18,350 nucleotides of DNA from Candidatus Falkowiibacteriota bacterium (GCA_027020105.1 JALUVW010000127.1:1-18350), one strand, 5' to 3'. Positions 7,239 through 14,168 are shown, counted from the first letter of the stretch. The notes: generated by a model not told the origin, from the letters alone. Made by a program: numbers and translations.

Positions 7239-7265
7239 TTAGCACTTTAAGCTGTTGAGTGCTAA
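7239..7265. promoter_or_regulatory. CIRCE operator (HrcA binding site) of groES-groL
   Basis: TTAGCACTT-TAAGCTGTT-GAGTGCTAA, differing from the classical CIRCE palindrome TTAGCACTC-N9-GAGTGCTAA at one position of one arm. The spacer is exactly nine. It sits just downstream of the predicted start of transcription. This implies that the genome encodes an HrcA repressor elsewhere and that groES-groL are released on heat stress. Confidence 0.95.
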
Positions 7266-7279
7266 TTCTTACATATTGT

Positions 7280-7308
7280 ATTTTATATATTAAAAAAATC
7301 TTTGTCAA
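7280..7308 (-). promoter_or_regulatory. Sigma-70 promoter of groES-groL
   Basis: On the minus strand, TTGACA (7303-7308) is followed after exactly 17 bp by TAAAAT (7280-7285). That gives a perfect -35 and a 5/6 -10. Transcription should start near 7273, directly in front of the CIRCE operator. The leader contains three copies of a TTATTTA heptad (7192-7212, plus-strand sense). Confidence 0.85.
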
Positions 7309-7457
7309 GGGCGCGCTAATAAAAAAATAAATTATCCACAGGGGCGGTTATTTTTACCGAAATTTGTCAACATTTCTTTGAAAAAACGGAAAAACAAATA
7401 AAAATTACGCTAAAATCAGCCTTTTTTTCTCTACTTCTATTATTATGCCGTTAGGTA

Positions 7458-7463
7458 TATAAT
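7458..7463 (+). promoter_or_regulatory. Possible -10 box of the 46-residue gene
   Basis: A perfect TATAAT lies 61 bp upstream of the start codon of the only plus-strand gene. I see no good -35 at 16-18 bp, so it is a weak or activator-dependent promoter, or a chance match in AT-rich DNA. Confidence 0.35.
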
Positions 7464-7524
7464 ATAACTAAAGACACTTGGGCTTTGTTAAAAACCATCT
7501 CCATTTTATTTAAAGGAGGGAAAA

Positions 7525-7665
7525 ATGGAAAAAGAGAGAAACAATTCCAAAAGGCTGGAGGCGGCCGAAATTTTCGATGATTACATCGAAAAATCAAAAA
7601 TAGACCTAAACCTCCAGCAGACCGACGAGGCGATCAGGTACATAGAAAAAAACGATTTGGATTAA
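7525..7665 (+). CDS. Small charged protein of unknown function (46 aa)
   Basis: A 47-codon frame beginning MEKERNNSKRLEAAEIFDDY and ending NDLD-TAA. It has no hydrophobic segment. About half the residues are charged, with a predicted mostly helical character and no cysteines, so it is probably a small soluble protein. Support for coding is unusually good for its size: AAAGGAGGG (7512-7520) sits 4 nt before the ATG, a TATAAT lies upstream, and an intrinsic terminator follows three bases after the stop. It stands alone, divergent from groES-groL and convergent with the antiporter gene. It is the only supported gene on the plus strand. I do not recognise a family. A small regulator or adaptor is possible, but nothing in the sequence proves it. 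Confidence 0.72.
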   Translation: MEKERNNSKRLEAAEIFDDYIEKSKIDLNLQQTDEAIRYIEKNDLD

Positions 7666-7667
7666 AT

Positions 7668-7724
7668 AAAGCCCGCAAGCCCCTTAGGCATAGTCCCCAT
7701 GCTCAACCTAACGGGCTTTTTTTT
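7668..7724 (+). terminator. Compound terminator after the 46-residue gene
   Basis: AAAGCCCG (7668-7675) pairs with CGGGCTTT (7712-7719) and runs into eight T (7717-7724). Inside, TTAGG near 7684-7688 can pair with CCTAA (7707-7711), and CAT/ATG can extend this with bulges. The base stem plus T-run is a typical Rho-independent terminator; the inner structure is more elaborate than needed. Confidence 0.82.
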
Positions 7725-7736
7725 GGGTAAAAAAAG

Positions 7737-7763
7737 AGGCAAGGCCGTTGATTGGCCTTGCCT
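7737..7763 (-). terminator. Intrinsic terminator of the antiporter gene
   Basis: AGGCAAGGCC (7737-7746), loop GTTGATT, GGCCTTGCCT (7754-7763): a perfect 10-bp stem. On the minus strand it is followed by C and a run of T, and it lies 20 bp after the antiporter stop codon. Together with the preceding terminator it insulates two convergent genes. Confidence 0.88.
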
Positions 7764-7783
7764 TGTTTAACAAGTTGTGTTTT

Positions 7784-9202
7784 TTACATCAATTTATAAT
7801 TGACAATCAAATGAACGGCAATGCCGGCGGCGTATCCCAGCGCTATGGCCGGCGTCCACCTTAAATGAGAAAAAAAGGTGTACACGCCTCTTGCCGATCC
7901 CATCAACGCCACACCGGCGGCGGATCCGATGGAAAGAAGACTGCCTCCGACTCCGGCAGTGAGCGTGACCAAGAGCCATTGCCCGTGGGACATTTCCGGA
8001 TTCATGTTCAGCACCGCGAACATCACCGGAATATTGTCCAATACCGCCGAGACGACTCCGACGAGCGTGTTCGCCCAAGTCGGCCCCAAGTCGTTGTACA
8101 TAAACTCCGACAATTTAGCCATATAACCGAACTGGGAAATTCCTCCGACGCAGAGAATTACTCCGTAAAAAAAGAGGAGGGTGTCCCATTCGGCCTTGGC
8201 GATTTTACGAAACAAATCAAAATGCGTCCTTTGCCCGTTGGGAGCGGCCAAAGGGTTGTCGTCCACGTCGTGGTCCCTCTGCTCTTTTCTTTTCAGATAA
8301 TAAGAAAAAAAGCCGAGGTAGCCGAACCCGAGCATCATTCCGGCCGCCGGCGGAAGGCGCAGGTAGTTGTGAAAAGTTACGGCCGTGGCGATTGTGAGCG
8401 CGAACAAGAACATAATCCTCTTAGCGCCCATTTTCATAACCGTCTTTTCTTTTGCCGCTTCCGGCCGGAGATTTCCGATGGAAAAGCTCATTATCACCGC
8501 CGGAACAAGCCAATTCACCAAGGACGGCAGAAAAATGGCGAAAAACTCGCTGAACTGAACCTTGCCTTTCTGCCACACCATCAATGTGGTGATGTCGCCG
8601 AATGGAGAAAAAGCTCCTCCGGCGTTGGCGGCGACGACAATGTTTATGCAGCCGACCACCACGAAGGGTTTATTGCCGGCGGCCACCGCCATCACCACCG
8701 CCCCCATAACCAACGCGGTGGTCAGGTTATCGGCGATCGGCGACATGCAAAACGCCAACACCCCGGTAATCCAAAAAACCTTCTTAAGCGTAAAACCGCG
8801 GCCGACCAAATACGACCGTAAAGACTGGAACACGTTGCGTTCATCCATGGCGTTGATATACGTCATGGCAACCAGCAAAAACAAGAAAAGTTCGGCGTAT
8901 TCCAGAAAATTCTCCCTTATCGCTTCCTCGGCGTAATCCGGACGTCCGAGGCCGGCGTAAGTGAGGGCCACCAAAATCCAAATAATTCCGGCCGCCAACA
9001 CCACCGGCTTGCTTTTTCTCAAGTGTATCTTGTCCTCAAGAAACACCAAGAAATAAGCGAGCGCGAAAAGCGCTATTGACAGATAGCCGGCCATGGAATC
9101 GGCCAACTCCATGGCTATTCCTTCTCCGCCGCCTCCCCCCGCGAAAGCGGGAGTTGCCAACAAAGAGAAGAAACAAAAAAACAACGCTGAAGCCTTCCTC
9201 AT
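7784..9202 (-). CDS. nhaD: Na+/H+ antiporter, NhaD type
   Basis: Inner-membrane sodium/proton exchanger of the ion transporter superfamily, for sodium export or pH control. The 472 residues begin with a signal-like segment (MRKASALFFCFFSLLATPAFA, likely cleavage after AFA at 21) and continue with about a dozen hydrophobic helices. Family signatures are SPIADNLTTALVMG (154-167), NAGGAFSPFGDITTLMVW (193-210), DNIPVM (389-394) and GGSLLSIGSAAGVALMG (419-435); the charged residues inside these helices are the presumed ion site. A hydrophilic loop at 303-337 separates two halves. Unlike most neighbours it has a strong Shine-Dalgarno (AAAAAAGGAGG, about 6 nt from the ATG), a promoter of its own and a terminator. 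This suggests an independently expressed, perhaps acquired, gene. Confidence 0.93.
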   Translation of the reverse strand: MRKASALFFCFFSLLATPAFAGGGGGEGIAMELADSMAGYLSIALFALAYFLVFLEDKIHLRKSKPVVLAAGIIWILVALTYAGLGRPDYAEEAIRENFLEYAELFLFLLVAMTYINAMDERNVFQSLRSYLVGRGFTLKKVFWITGVLAFCMSPIADNLTTALVMGAVVMAVAAGNKPFVVVGCINIVVAANAGGAFSPFGDITTLMVWQKGKVQFSEFFAIFLPSLVNWLVPAVIMSFSIGNLRPEAAKEKTVMKMGAKRIMFLFALTIATAVTFHNYLRLPPAAGMMLGFGYLGFFSYYLKRKEQRDHDVDDNPLAAPNGQRTHFDLFRKIAKAEWDTLLFFYGVILCVGGISQFGYMAKLSEFMYNDLGPTWANTLVGVVSAVLDNIPVMFAVLNMNPEMSHGQWLLVTLTAGVGGSLLSIGSAAGVALMGSARGVYTFFSHLRWTPAIALGYAAGIAVHLIVNYKLM

Positions 9203-9310
9203 CTCGTCCTCCTTTTTTCGGTTAATCGGATTTTTCTGCTTCCCCGCTCATTTCCTCCTTTCTTTATTTGTTTAATCTTAAACTTTGATTTTAACGAACA
9301 CCAGTAAAAT

Positions 9311-9338
9311 ATATTACCATACCCCCGCGGAAAGTCAA
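9311..9338 (-). promoter_or_regulatory. Probable promoter of the antiporter gene
   Basis: Minus strand TTGACT (9333-9338), a 16-bp spacer ending in TATGG, then TAATAT (9311-9316), giving an extended -10 (TGn). An alternative -10, TATATT, lies 19 bp from the -35. The box is about 110 bp upstream of the start codon and directly follows the terminator of the preceding gene. Confidence 0.5.
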
Positions 9339-9339
9339 T

Positions 9340-9363
9340 AAAAAAACCCGATTATACGGATTT
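9340..9363 (-). terminator. Weak terminator at the end of the glycosyltransferase block
   Basis: On the minus strand AAATCCG-TATAAT-CGGGTTT with one mismatch, followed by a T-run (complement of A at 9340-9346). It lies about 55 bp after the last glycosyltransferase gene. A second short stem, CGGT/ACCG (9395-9407), precedes it. The stem is short, so read-through is likely. Confidence 0.5.
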
Positions 9364-9418
9364 TACGAAGGAAAAAAATAAATTTAAAATTAAACGGTTT
9401 TTTACCGAATTGCCGCTT

Positions 9419-10279
9419 TTATGTTCTTGCCCCGCTTTTCAGTTTCAGTTTGTCAAAAACACGCGCGACAAATATGCCGATAGGCCAAGCTGTTCGCAAG
9501 ATTTGGCCCTGCCAAGACGGATGCCATTTTTCAAAATATTTAAGCATTGAATCGCGAAAATATCTCTGCGCGGTCACCCTCTTGATGAGCGAAAAACTTT
9601 GCCCCACGAAATCAACGCATCTGGCGGCCGGAGCGTACCAAACCTCCCCGCCGGCCTCTTTTACCCTGCGGCAATAATCAACCTCTTCAAACCAAACAAA
9701 ATACCTTTCGTCCAACATTCCTATTTTTTCAATGGTTTCTTTTCTTATCATAAAAAACCCGCCGCGGATTGAATCAACCTTCGCGGCGCGCTCGTAATCA
9801 AAGTCAGCGCGCAAATATTTGTTTAAAATGCCCGGGAACAAATGCGGCAATTTTAAGACAATCGCCAGCTGGTCCCACAGCCGAGGGAACCGGCGAATAT
9901 GCTTTATTGTTTCGCCGTTTTCTCCGATTAAGCGGCAGCCGGCAACACTCGCCCGCTTGTTCTCTTCCATCCAAGCGACCATATTAACAAGCGTGTCCTG
10001 AAAAACCTTCATATCGGGATTGAGCAATAAAATAAATTTTCCTTTCGACTTTTTAATGGCTTGATTATTCGCCTTGGCAAATCCCAAATTTTCAGTATTG
10101 GCAATTAGGGTAACTTGCGGAAATTCTCGCCTGACCATATCCGCCGATCCGTCTTTTGAATTATTATCAACCACAAAAACTTCAAAGTTTAAATCTCCGC
10201 CGCTTTGAAAAATCGCTTTTAAATTTTCCCGTAATTTCTCCCTGACATTCCATGAAACAATAATTACGCTTAAATCCAT
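9419..10279 (-). CDS. Family 2 glycosyltransferase (rhamnosyltransferase-like)
   Basis: Cytoplasmic GT-A type transferase that adds a sugar from a nucleotide-sugar donor to a growing surface glycan. The motifs are those of the WbbL/rhamnosyltransferase-like GT2 group: VIIVSWN (5-11), VDNNSKDGS (37-45), NLGFAKANNQAI (64-75), LLLNPD (84-89, the metal-binding NPD), RGGFFMIRKE (172-181) and WFEEVDYCRRV (196-206) with the catalytic acidic pair. The 286 residues are full length. It is the last gene of the rhamnose block, 25 bp after a second GT2 gene, with an AT-rich inverted repeat spanning the junction. dTDP-rhamnose from the neighbouring pathway is the most economical guess for the donor, but substrate cannot be read from sequence. 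Confidence 0.92.
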   Translation of the reverse strand: MDLSVIIVSWNVREKLRENLKAIFQSGGDLNFEVFVVDNNSKDGSADMVRREFPQVTLIANTENLGFAKANNQAIKKSKGKFILLLNPDMKVFQDTLVNMVAWMEENKRASVAGCRLIGENGETIKHIRRFPRLWDQLAIVLKLPHLFPGILNKYLRADFDYERAAKVDSIRGGFFMIRKETIEKIGMLDERYFVWFEEVDYCRRVKEAGGEVWYAPAARCVDFVGQSFSLIKRVTAQRYFRDSMLKYFEKWHPSWQGQILRTAWPIGIFVARVFDKLKLKSGART

Positions 10280-10289
10280 AATATAAGCT

Positions 10290-10338
10290 CAAAATACAAA
10301 AAAATTATTTATATATTTTAATTTTATTTTGTATTTTG
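10290..10338. repeat. Inverted repeat spanning the junction of the two glycosyltransferase genes
   Basis: CAAAATACAAAA (10290-10301) and TTTTGTATTTTG (10327-10338) are perfectly complementary across a 25-bp AT-rich loop. The right arm lies inside the last codons of the upstream gene (encoding KIQNKIKIYK) and the left arm is in the gap. Confidence 0.75.
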
Positions 10339-11291
10339 GCGAAATTTACCAATTCCCGCAACAAATACGGCTCAAAAAACAATATAAAAACCAAAATTTT
10401 CATTTGCCGCCAAACAATGGCGAGCTTGTCTTTGAAACTTTGCAAGCTCCAATATTTAACAAAAATTATCTGCTGTCCCAAAAACGACCATTTTTTCGCC
10501 TGCCTGCTTTTATTCTTGCGGTTAAACGCTATGCTCAAATCGCCCTCGCCCTTGGCGCCGACGCTTCTGTCGTGGTAAATAACAGCTTCATCAACTCTCA
10601 TTGACTTAAATCCGGCCAAAAACAACCTGTACGCCAAATCGCAATCCTCTTTATACATAAACATCAATTCGTCAAAATATTGCCCGTCTTGTTTAATCTT
10701 CTCCAACGCGCTTAGCCGATACAATCCGGCCGCGCCCGAGGGACCTATTATTTTTTCGTTTCGGCGCGCTTCTTTGTCGGTTTTCCCCCGTTCCGCGTCC
10801 ACGAATCTTAATCCGGGCGATAATTTTACGCCGAGAGTGTCAATTATATCCGTTTTCTCGTTTTTGGCAAAATCCCATTTAAAGACCTTGGGGCTCGCCG
10901 ATCCAAAACTTTTGTCATTATCCATCGCCTTAACCATTTTTTCAACGGCGTCCGGCGCCAAAACGGTGTCCGGATTTATCGCCAAAAAATATTCGGCCCC
11001 CAATTCGCCCGCCCGTTTTATCATTTTGTTATACGCCTTGGCAAACCCTAAATTATGCCCTTCTCTTATGATTTTAATCTCCGGGTAATTTTTTTTAATA
11101 TATTCCATATTCTCTTTCTCTCCATCCTCGCTGTTGTCAAAACACAAAACCGCGCAAGCGGTTCGACCGCTCGTAAAGCGGTCGAACCGCTTTAACGCCG
11201 TTTTTAAGCTCGGCAAAAAATACGGCAAATACTTCGCGGTGGATTCGCCGTAAGTTATAAACCCAACAACTAATTTTACCCTATCCTCCAT
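10305..11291 (-). CDS. Family 2 glycosyltransferase
   Basis: Second GT2 transferase of the block, 328 residues from the ATG at 11291. The fold starts at once with VKLVVGFITYGES. Later come FDNSEDG, NLGFAKAYN (80-88), LAINPDTVL (103-111), GPSGAAGLYR (183-192) and YKEDCDLAYRLF (213-224), then a C-terminal hydrophobic, possibly membrane-associated stretch near 297-311 (MKILVFILFFEPYLL). An upstream in-frame ATG at 11345 has a GGGAG four bases before it. However, the extra residues (GKLVLSRYSGVSRQAIN) are coded by palindromic repeat DNA and are not part of the fold, so I prefer 11291. Residues 34-45 (KRFDRFTSGRTA) are encoded by the second copy of the 37-bp palindrome, inserted just before the strand ending in CFDNS. 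It follows rfbA closely. Confidence 0.9.
   Translation of the reverse strand: MEDRVKLVVGFITYGESTAKYLPYFLPSLKTALKRFDRFTSGRTACAVLCFDNSEDGEKENMEYIKKNYPEIKIIREGHNLGFAKAYNKMIKRAGELGAEYFLAINPDTVLAPDAVEKMVKAMDNDKSFGSASPKVFKWDFAKNEKTDIIDTLGVKLSPGLRFVDAERGKTDKEARRNEKIIGPSGAAGLYRLSALEKIKQDGQYFDELMFMYKEDCDLAYRLFLAGFKSMRVDEAVIYHDRSVGAKGEGDLSIAFNRKNKSRQAKKWSFLGQQIIFVKYWSLQSFKDKLAIVWRQMKILVFILFFEPYLLRELVNFAKIQNKIKIYK
11156..11192. repeat. 37-bp palindromic element inside a glycosyltransferase gene (copy 2)
   Basis: AAGCGGTTCGACCGCT (11156-11171), loop CGTAA (11172-11176), AGCGGTCGAACCGCTT (11177-11192). The arms are perfect. Compared with copy 1 in lepA it differs only at the arm centre (one compensated pair) and one loop base. 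It is read in a different phase from the lepA copy. Confidence 0.9.
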
Positions 11292-11304
11292 ATTTATTGC
11301 TTGC

Positions 11305-11326
11305 CGCGATACGCCGGAATATCGCG
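11305..11326. repeat. Short GC-rich palindrome upstream of the glycosyltransferase
   Basis: CGCGATA-CGCCGGAA-TATCGCG, a 7-8-7 inverted repeat in the gap between rfbA and the glycosyltransferase start chosen here. It looks like a dispersed repeat and supports treating this stretch as non-coding. Confidence 0.6.
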
Positions 11327-11344
11327 ACAAAACCAACTTCCCCA

Positions 11345-11378
11345 TTTTACTCCCATATAACGTTATATGGGAGTAAAA
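11345..11378. repeat. Perfect 34-bp palindrome downstream of rfbA
   Basis: TTTTACTCCCATATAAC followed directly by GTTATATGGGAGTAAAA, perfectly self-complementary without loop. It begins three bases after the rfbA stop codon in the direction of transcription. Its GGGAG lies four bases before an alternative glycosyltransferase ATG at 11345. Confidence 0.9.
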
Positions 11379-11380
11379 AA

Positions 11381-12106
11381 TTATATTATTAATTTATCTT
11401 GTAATTTTTCTTTTGCTAAAATTTGCGCTTCAAGCAAGCTGTCAAAGGTGCCGGCGTCAATCCACTCCCCGTTAACCCGCGCCACATCCAGCTCCCCTCT
11501 TTCCAAATACCAATTATTAACATCTGTTATTTCCACTTCTCCCCTCTCCGACGGTTTTAAATTTTTGGCTATATCCACGACACGATTATCATAGACGTAA
11601 AGGCCGGTAACGCAGAAATTGCTTTTTGGTTTTTTCGGTTTTTCCTCTATGGACACCGCTTTATTGTTTTCGTCAAATTCAACCACTCCGAACCTTTCCG
11701 GGTCATTAACGCTTTTCGCGAAAACCTTCGCCCCTTTCTTAAAATTTTTAATATCTTCCGTAAAATCATCTTCAAAAATATTATCCCCCAATATCATGCA
11801 AACATTTTCATCATCAATAAAATTCTCGCCGATTATAAACGCCTCGGCCAGACCGTTCGGCTTATCCTGAATTTCATAAGTAAACCTTACGCCGAATTCC
11901 TTGCCGCTGCCAAGCAAATTCAGGTAATCCCCCGCCTTTTCCGGAGCGACGATAATTAAAATCTCTTTAATACCGGCCTTAATCAAGGTATTGAGCGGAT
12001 AATAAATCATCGGCCGATTATAAATAGGCAATAATTGTTTGCTTGTCACTTTTGTGCAGGGCCGCAATCTGGTCGCGCTCCCCCCCGATAAAATTATTCC
12101 ACGCAT
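11381..12106 (-). CDS. rfbA: Glucose-1-phosphate thymidylyltransferase (RmlA type)
   Basis: Makes dTDP-glucose from dTTP and glucose-1-phosphate, the first step of dTDP-L-rhamnose synthesis. The nucleotide-binding signature GGSATRLRP (8-16) is followed by SKQLLPIYNRPMIYYPL (22-38) with catalytic K23. Then come QDKPNGLAEAF (80-90), LGDNI (106-110) with metal-binding D108, EEKP (154-157), and EWIDAGTFDSLLEA (214-227). The usual third Gly of the first motif (GGxGTR) is Ala here. At 241 residues it is the short form without the allosteric C-terminal helices of the approximately 290-residue E. coli enzyme. It follows rfbD across a 91-bp gap containing an inverted repeat. A glucose-1-phosphate uridylyl- or cytidylyltransferase is less likely given the rfbB and rfbD neighbours. 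Confidence 0.93.
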   Translation of the reverse strand: MRGIILSGGSATRLRPCTKVTSKQLLPIYNRPMIYYPLNTLIKAGIKEILIIVAPEKAGDYLNLLGSGKEFGVRFTYEIQDKPNGLAEAFIIGENFIDDENVCMILGDNIFEDDFTEDIKNFKKGAKVFAKSVNDPERFGVVEFDENNKAVSIEEKPKKPKSNFCVTGLYVYDNRVVDIAKNLKPSERGEVEITDVNNWYLERGELDVARVNGEWIDAGTFDSLLEAQILAKEKLQDKLII

Positions 12107-12117
12107 ATATTTAGTAT

Positions 12118-12208
12118 AAAGTTATAAAGTTGAAAGTTATAAAGTTTTAATTAATCGCAATAACGCGCTCTAAAAACTCTTTATAAACTTTATAACTTTA
12201 TAAACTTT
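12118..12208. repeat. Inverted repeat between rfbD and rfbA
   Basis: The left part (12118-12150) is AAAGTTATAAAGTTGAAAGT followed by TATAAAGTTTT. The right part (12172-12208) contains AAACTCTTTATAAACTTTAT followed by AACTTTATAAACTTT. The arms are complementary with few mismatches. The right arm covers the last codons and the stop of rfbD (AAA AGT TTA TAA). Confidence 0.75.
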
Positions 12209-13070
12209 TAACTTGCTTATATTCCCCTAACGCCTCCTTATAATTCCTTAGATTGTCTAATTTCGTATTTAATAAAACCGAATACTTCGGCCGCTTCGCC
12301 GGACGAGGAAATTTATCGGCGCTTACCGGATTAACCTTAACGTCAACGCCGGCGAGTTTGAATAATTCTTTCGCCGCCTCATACCAAGTACACGGGCCGC
12401 TGTTCGCGATATGATAAATTCCATAAGGTTTTTTGCCTTCAATCAATTTCTTGGTCGCTTTCGCCAAATCGGGCGTATAAGTAAAACAGCTCAGTTCTTC
12501 GTCAACCGCGTCCAACTCTTTTTTTGATTCGGCCAATTTCAGCATTATGTCAAAAAAGCTCGGTTTTGACGCTTTGCTTGCCGCTCGCGGCCCAAATAAT
12601 TTTGATGTACGGATTATATAATATTTTAACCCTCGGTTTTTATGTTTTAAAACCTCTCTCTCTCCCATCAGCTTCGTTTCTCCGTATCTACTGATCGGAT
12701 TCGGCTCATCATCCTCTCCGTATCCGTTTTTATTTTCTCCGCCAAAAACATAATCCGAGGAATAATGAACCAGAAGAGCGTCATTTTCCAAGGCGGCTCG
12801 CGCCAGAATTCCCGGCGCTTCGCCGTTGATTTTTTTCGCCGATTCAAACTCATTTTCATCCTCCTCGCATTTGTCAACCGCGTTATAGGCGGCGGAATTG
12901 ACAATTATGTCCGGCTTGACGCTTTTAATCTTTTCCGGGACAGACTCTCGGTCGGTTATGTCCAGTTTTCCCCTATCCCAAGCCAACACCTCATAATTAC
13001 TTTCAAAGGCTTTCACCAATTGCTGTCCAAGATTGCCTTGCGCCCCTAAAATTAAAATTATTTTATTCAT
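12198..13070 (-). CDS. rfbD: dTDP-4-dehydrorhamnose reductase
   Basis: Last step of dTDP-L-rhamnose synthesis: NADPH-dependent reduction of dTDP-4-dehydrorhamnose. It is an extended short-chain dehydrogenase of 290 residues: nucleotide-binding GAQGNLGQQL (9-18), DITD (37-40), VNSAAYNAVDKCE (57-69), YSSDYVFGG (103-111), SRYGETK (127-133) with the catalytic Y129-xxx-K133 pair, RTSKLFG (154-160), and the C-terminal RmlD signature FPRPAKRPKYSVL (254-266). I place the start at the ATG at 13070. The frame stays open to 13181, but those residues are the tail of rfbB in another frame. The gap to the rfbB stop is 19 bp and contains the start-like word TTAAGAATTATG twice. Tight spacing supports co-transcription with rfbB. 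Confidence 0.94.
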   Translation of the reverse strand: MNKIILILGAQGNLGQQLVKAFESNYEVLAWDRGKLDITDRESVPEKIKSVKPDIIVNSAAYNAVDKCEEDENEFESAKKINGEAPGILARAALENDALLVHYSSDYVFGGENKNGYGEDDEPNPISRYGETKLMGEREVLKHKNRGLKYYIIRTSKLFGPRAASKASKPSFFDIMLKLAESKKELDAVDEELSCFTYTPDLAKATKKLIEGKKPYGIYHIANSGPCTWYEAAKELFKLAGVDVKVNPVSADKFPRPAKRPKYSVLLNTKLDNLRNYKEALGEYKQVKSL

Positions 13071-13089
13071 AATTCTTAAATCATAATTC

Positions 13090-14097
13090 TTAATTCCGTC
13101 CGTATTGCTTCTTATAATATTCCAAATAACTTCCGCTTTTAATTCCTCTCCACCAATCCTTATTATTCTTATACCATTCAACCGTTTTTTTCAGTCCTTC
13201 TTCAAATTTTATTTTCGGCCTCCATCCTAATTCATTTTTGGCCTTTGTAATATCCATCGCGTAGCGAAAATCGTGCCCGGGACGGTCCTTGACGTATTCT
13301 ATCATTTCCTCGCCCATACCCATTAAATTTAATATCTTTTTGGTTATCTCCAAATTTGTTATCTCGTTTTCTCCGCCCAAGCAATATGTCTCTCCGATTC
13401 TGCCTTTTTTAATAATAGCGTCAACGCCGGCGTTATGGTCGTCAACATAAATCCAGTCCCGTATATTTTCTCCCTTGCCGTACACCGGCACTTTTTCCCC
13501 TTCTATTAGATTAGTTATAAACAAAGGAATCAGCTTTTCCGGAAATTGGAAAGGGCCGTAATTGTTCGTGCAGTTGGAAATCGTAATCGGCAGTTTATGC
13601 GTATGAAAATACGCCCTGGCCAAATGGTCGGAAGCCGCCTTGGACGCGCTGTACGGACTGCGCGGATCGTACGGCGTGTCTTCGTTAAACGGCTCGTCAT
13701 CCAAGCCGAGCGCCCCAAACACCTCGTCGGTGGAAATGTGGTGAAACCTTATATTGCCGTTATTTTTCGCCGCGTCCAGCAACACCCTCGTACCCAAAAC
13801 ATTTGTTTTTATAAAATCCTCGCTATTTTGAATGGAGCGGTCAACATGGCTTTCCGCCGCGAAATGAATTATTAAATCAACATCTTTCACCAAGTCGTTA
13901 ACCAAGTCCGCGTCGCGTATATCACCCTTGATAAATTCATAATTTTTATTATTTTCAATATCCTTTAAATTCTCCAAATTTCCGGCGTAAGTCAAAGCGT
14001 CCAGATTGACAATCTTGTCATCCGGATATTTGTTTGTCCAGTATCGTATAAAATTTGAGCCGATAAACCCGGCTCCGCCGGTTACCAATATTTTCAT
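13090..14097 (-). CDS. rfbB: dTDP-glucose 4,6-dehydratase
   Basis: Second step of dTDP-L-rhamnose synthesis: NAD-dependent conversion of dTDP-glucose to dTDP-4-keto-6-deoxyglucose. The 335 residues open with VTGGAGFIGSNFIRYW (5-20) for NAD binding. They then show DALTYAGNLENL (33-44), HFAAESHVDRSI (78-89), STDEVFG (122-128) with the T-D-E catalytic triad residues, PYSASKAASDHL (148-159) with Y149 and K153, and NNYGPFQFPEKLIP (178-191). Every hallmark that separates RmlB from other sugar epimerases is present. It is the first of the three compact rhamnose genes (rfbB-rfbD-rfbA). The leader AAATGAAAAT has no Shine-Dalgarno, as is usual in this window. Confidence 0.97.
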   Translation of the reverse strand: MKILVTGGAGFIGSNFIRYWTNKYPDDKIVNLDALTYAGNLENLKDIENNKNYEFIKGDIRDADLVNDLVKDVDLIIHFAAESHVDRSIQNSEDFIKTNVLGTRVLLDAAKNNGNIRFHHISTDEVFGALGLDDEPFNEDTPYDPRSPYSASKAASDHLARAYFHTHKLPITISNCTNNYGPFQFPEKLIPLFITNLIEGEKVPVYGKGENIRDWIYVDDHNAGVDAIIKKGRIGETYCLGGENEITNLEITKKILNLMGMGEEMIEYVKDRPGHDFRYAMDITKAKNELGWRPKIKFEEGLKKTVEWYKNNKDWWRGIKSGSYLEYYKKQYGRN

Positions 14098-14168
14098 ATT
14101 TTCATTTAACGCCCTCTTTGAATTAAGGATGCTTGATGTTCACGGTTTTTAATTCCCCGGCCCCTTTA

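Noticed and set aside
7332..7340. Perfect DnaA box TTATCCACA
   Set aside because: A single box without clustered neighbours, an AT-rich unwinding element next to it, or dnaA/dnaN nearby is not evidence for an origin.
11292..11345. Upstream start of the glycosyltransferase with a GGGAG in front
   Set aside because: The added residues come from palindromic DNA and precede a complete fold. The GGGAG is part of a 34-bp palindrome. It stays possible, so it is noted in the gene entry.
13071..13092. Duplicated TTAAGAATTATG between rfbB and rfbD as a regulatory site
   Set aside because: It is a 12-bp direct repeat made of the rfbB stop and the rfbD start context. Too short and AT-rich to argue for a protein site.
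13071..13181. N-terminal extension of rfbD
   Set aside because: It overlaps the end of rfbB in another frame. The Rossmann fold starts directly at the ATG at 13070.
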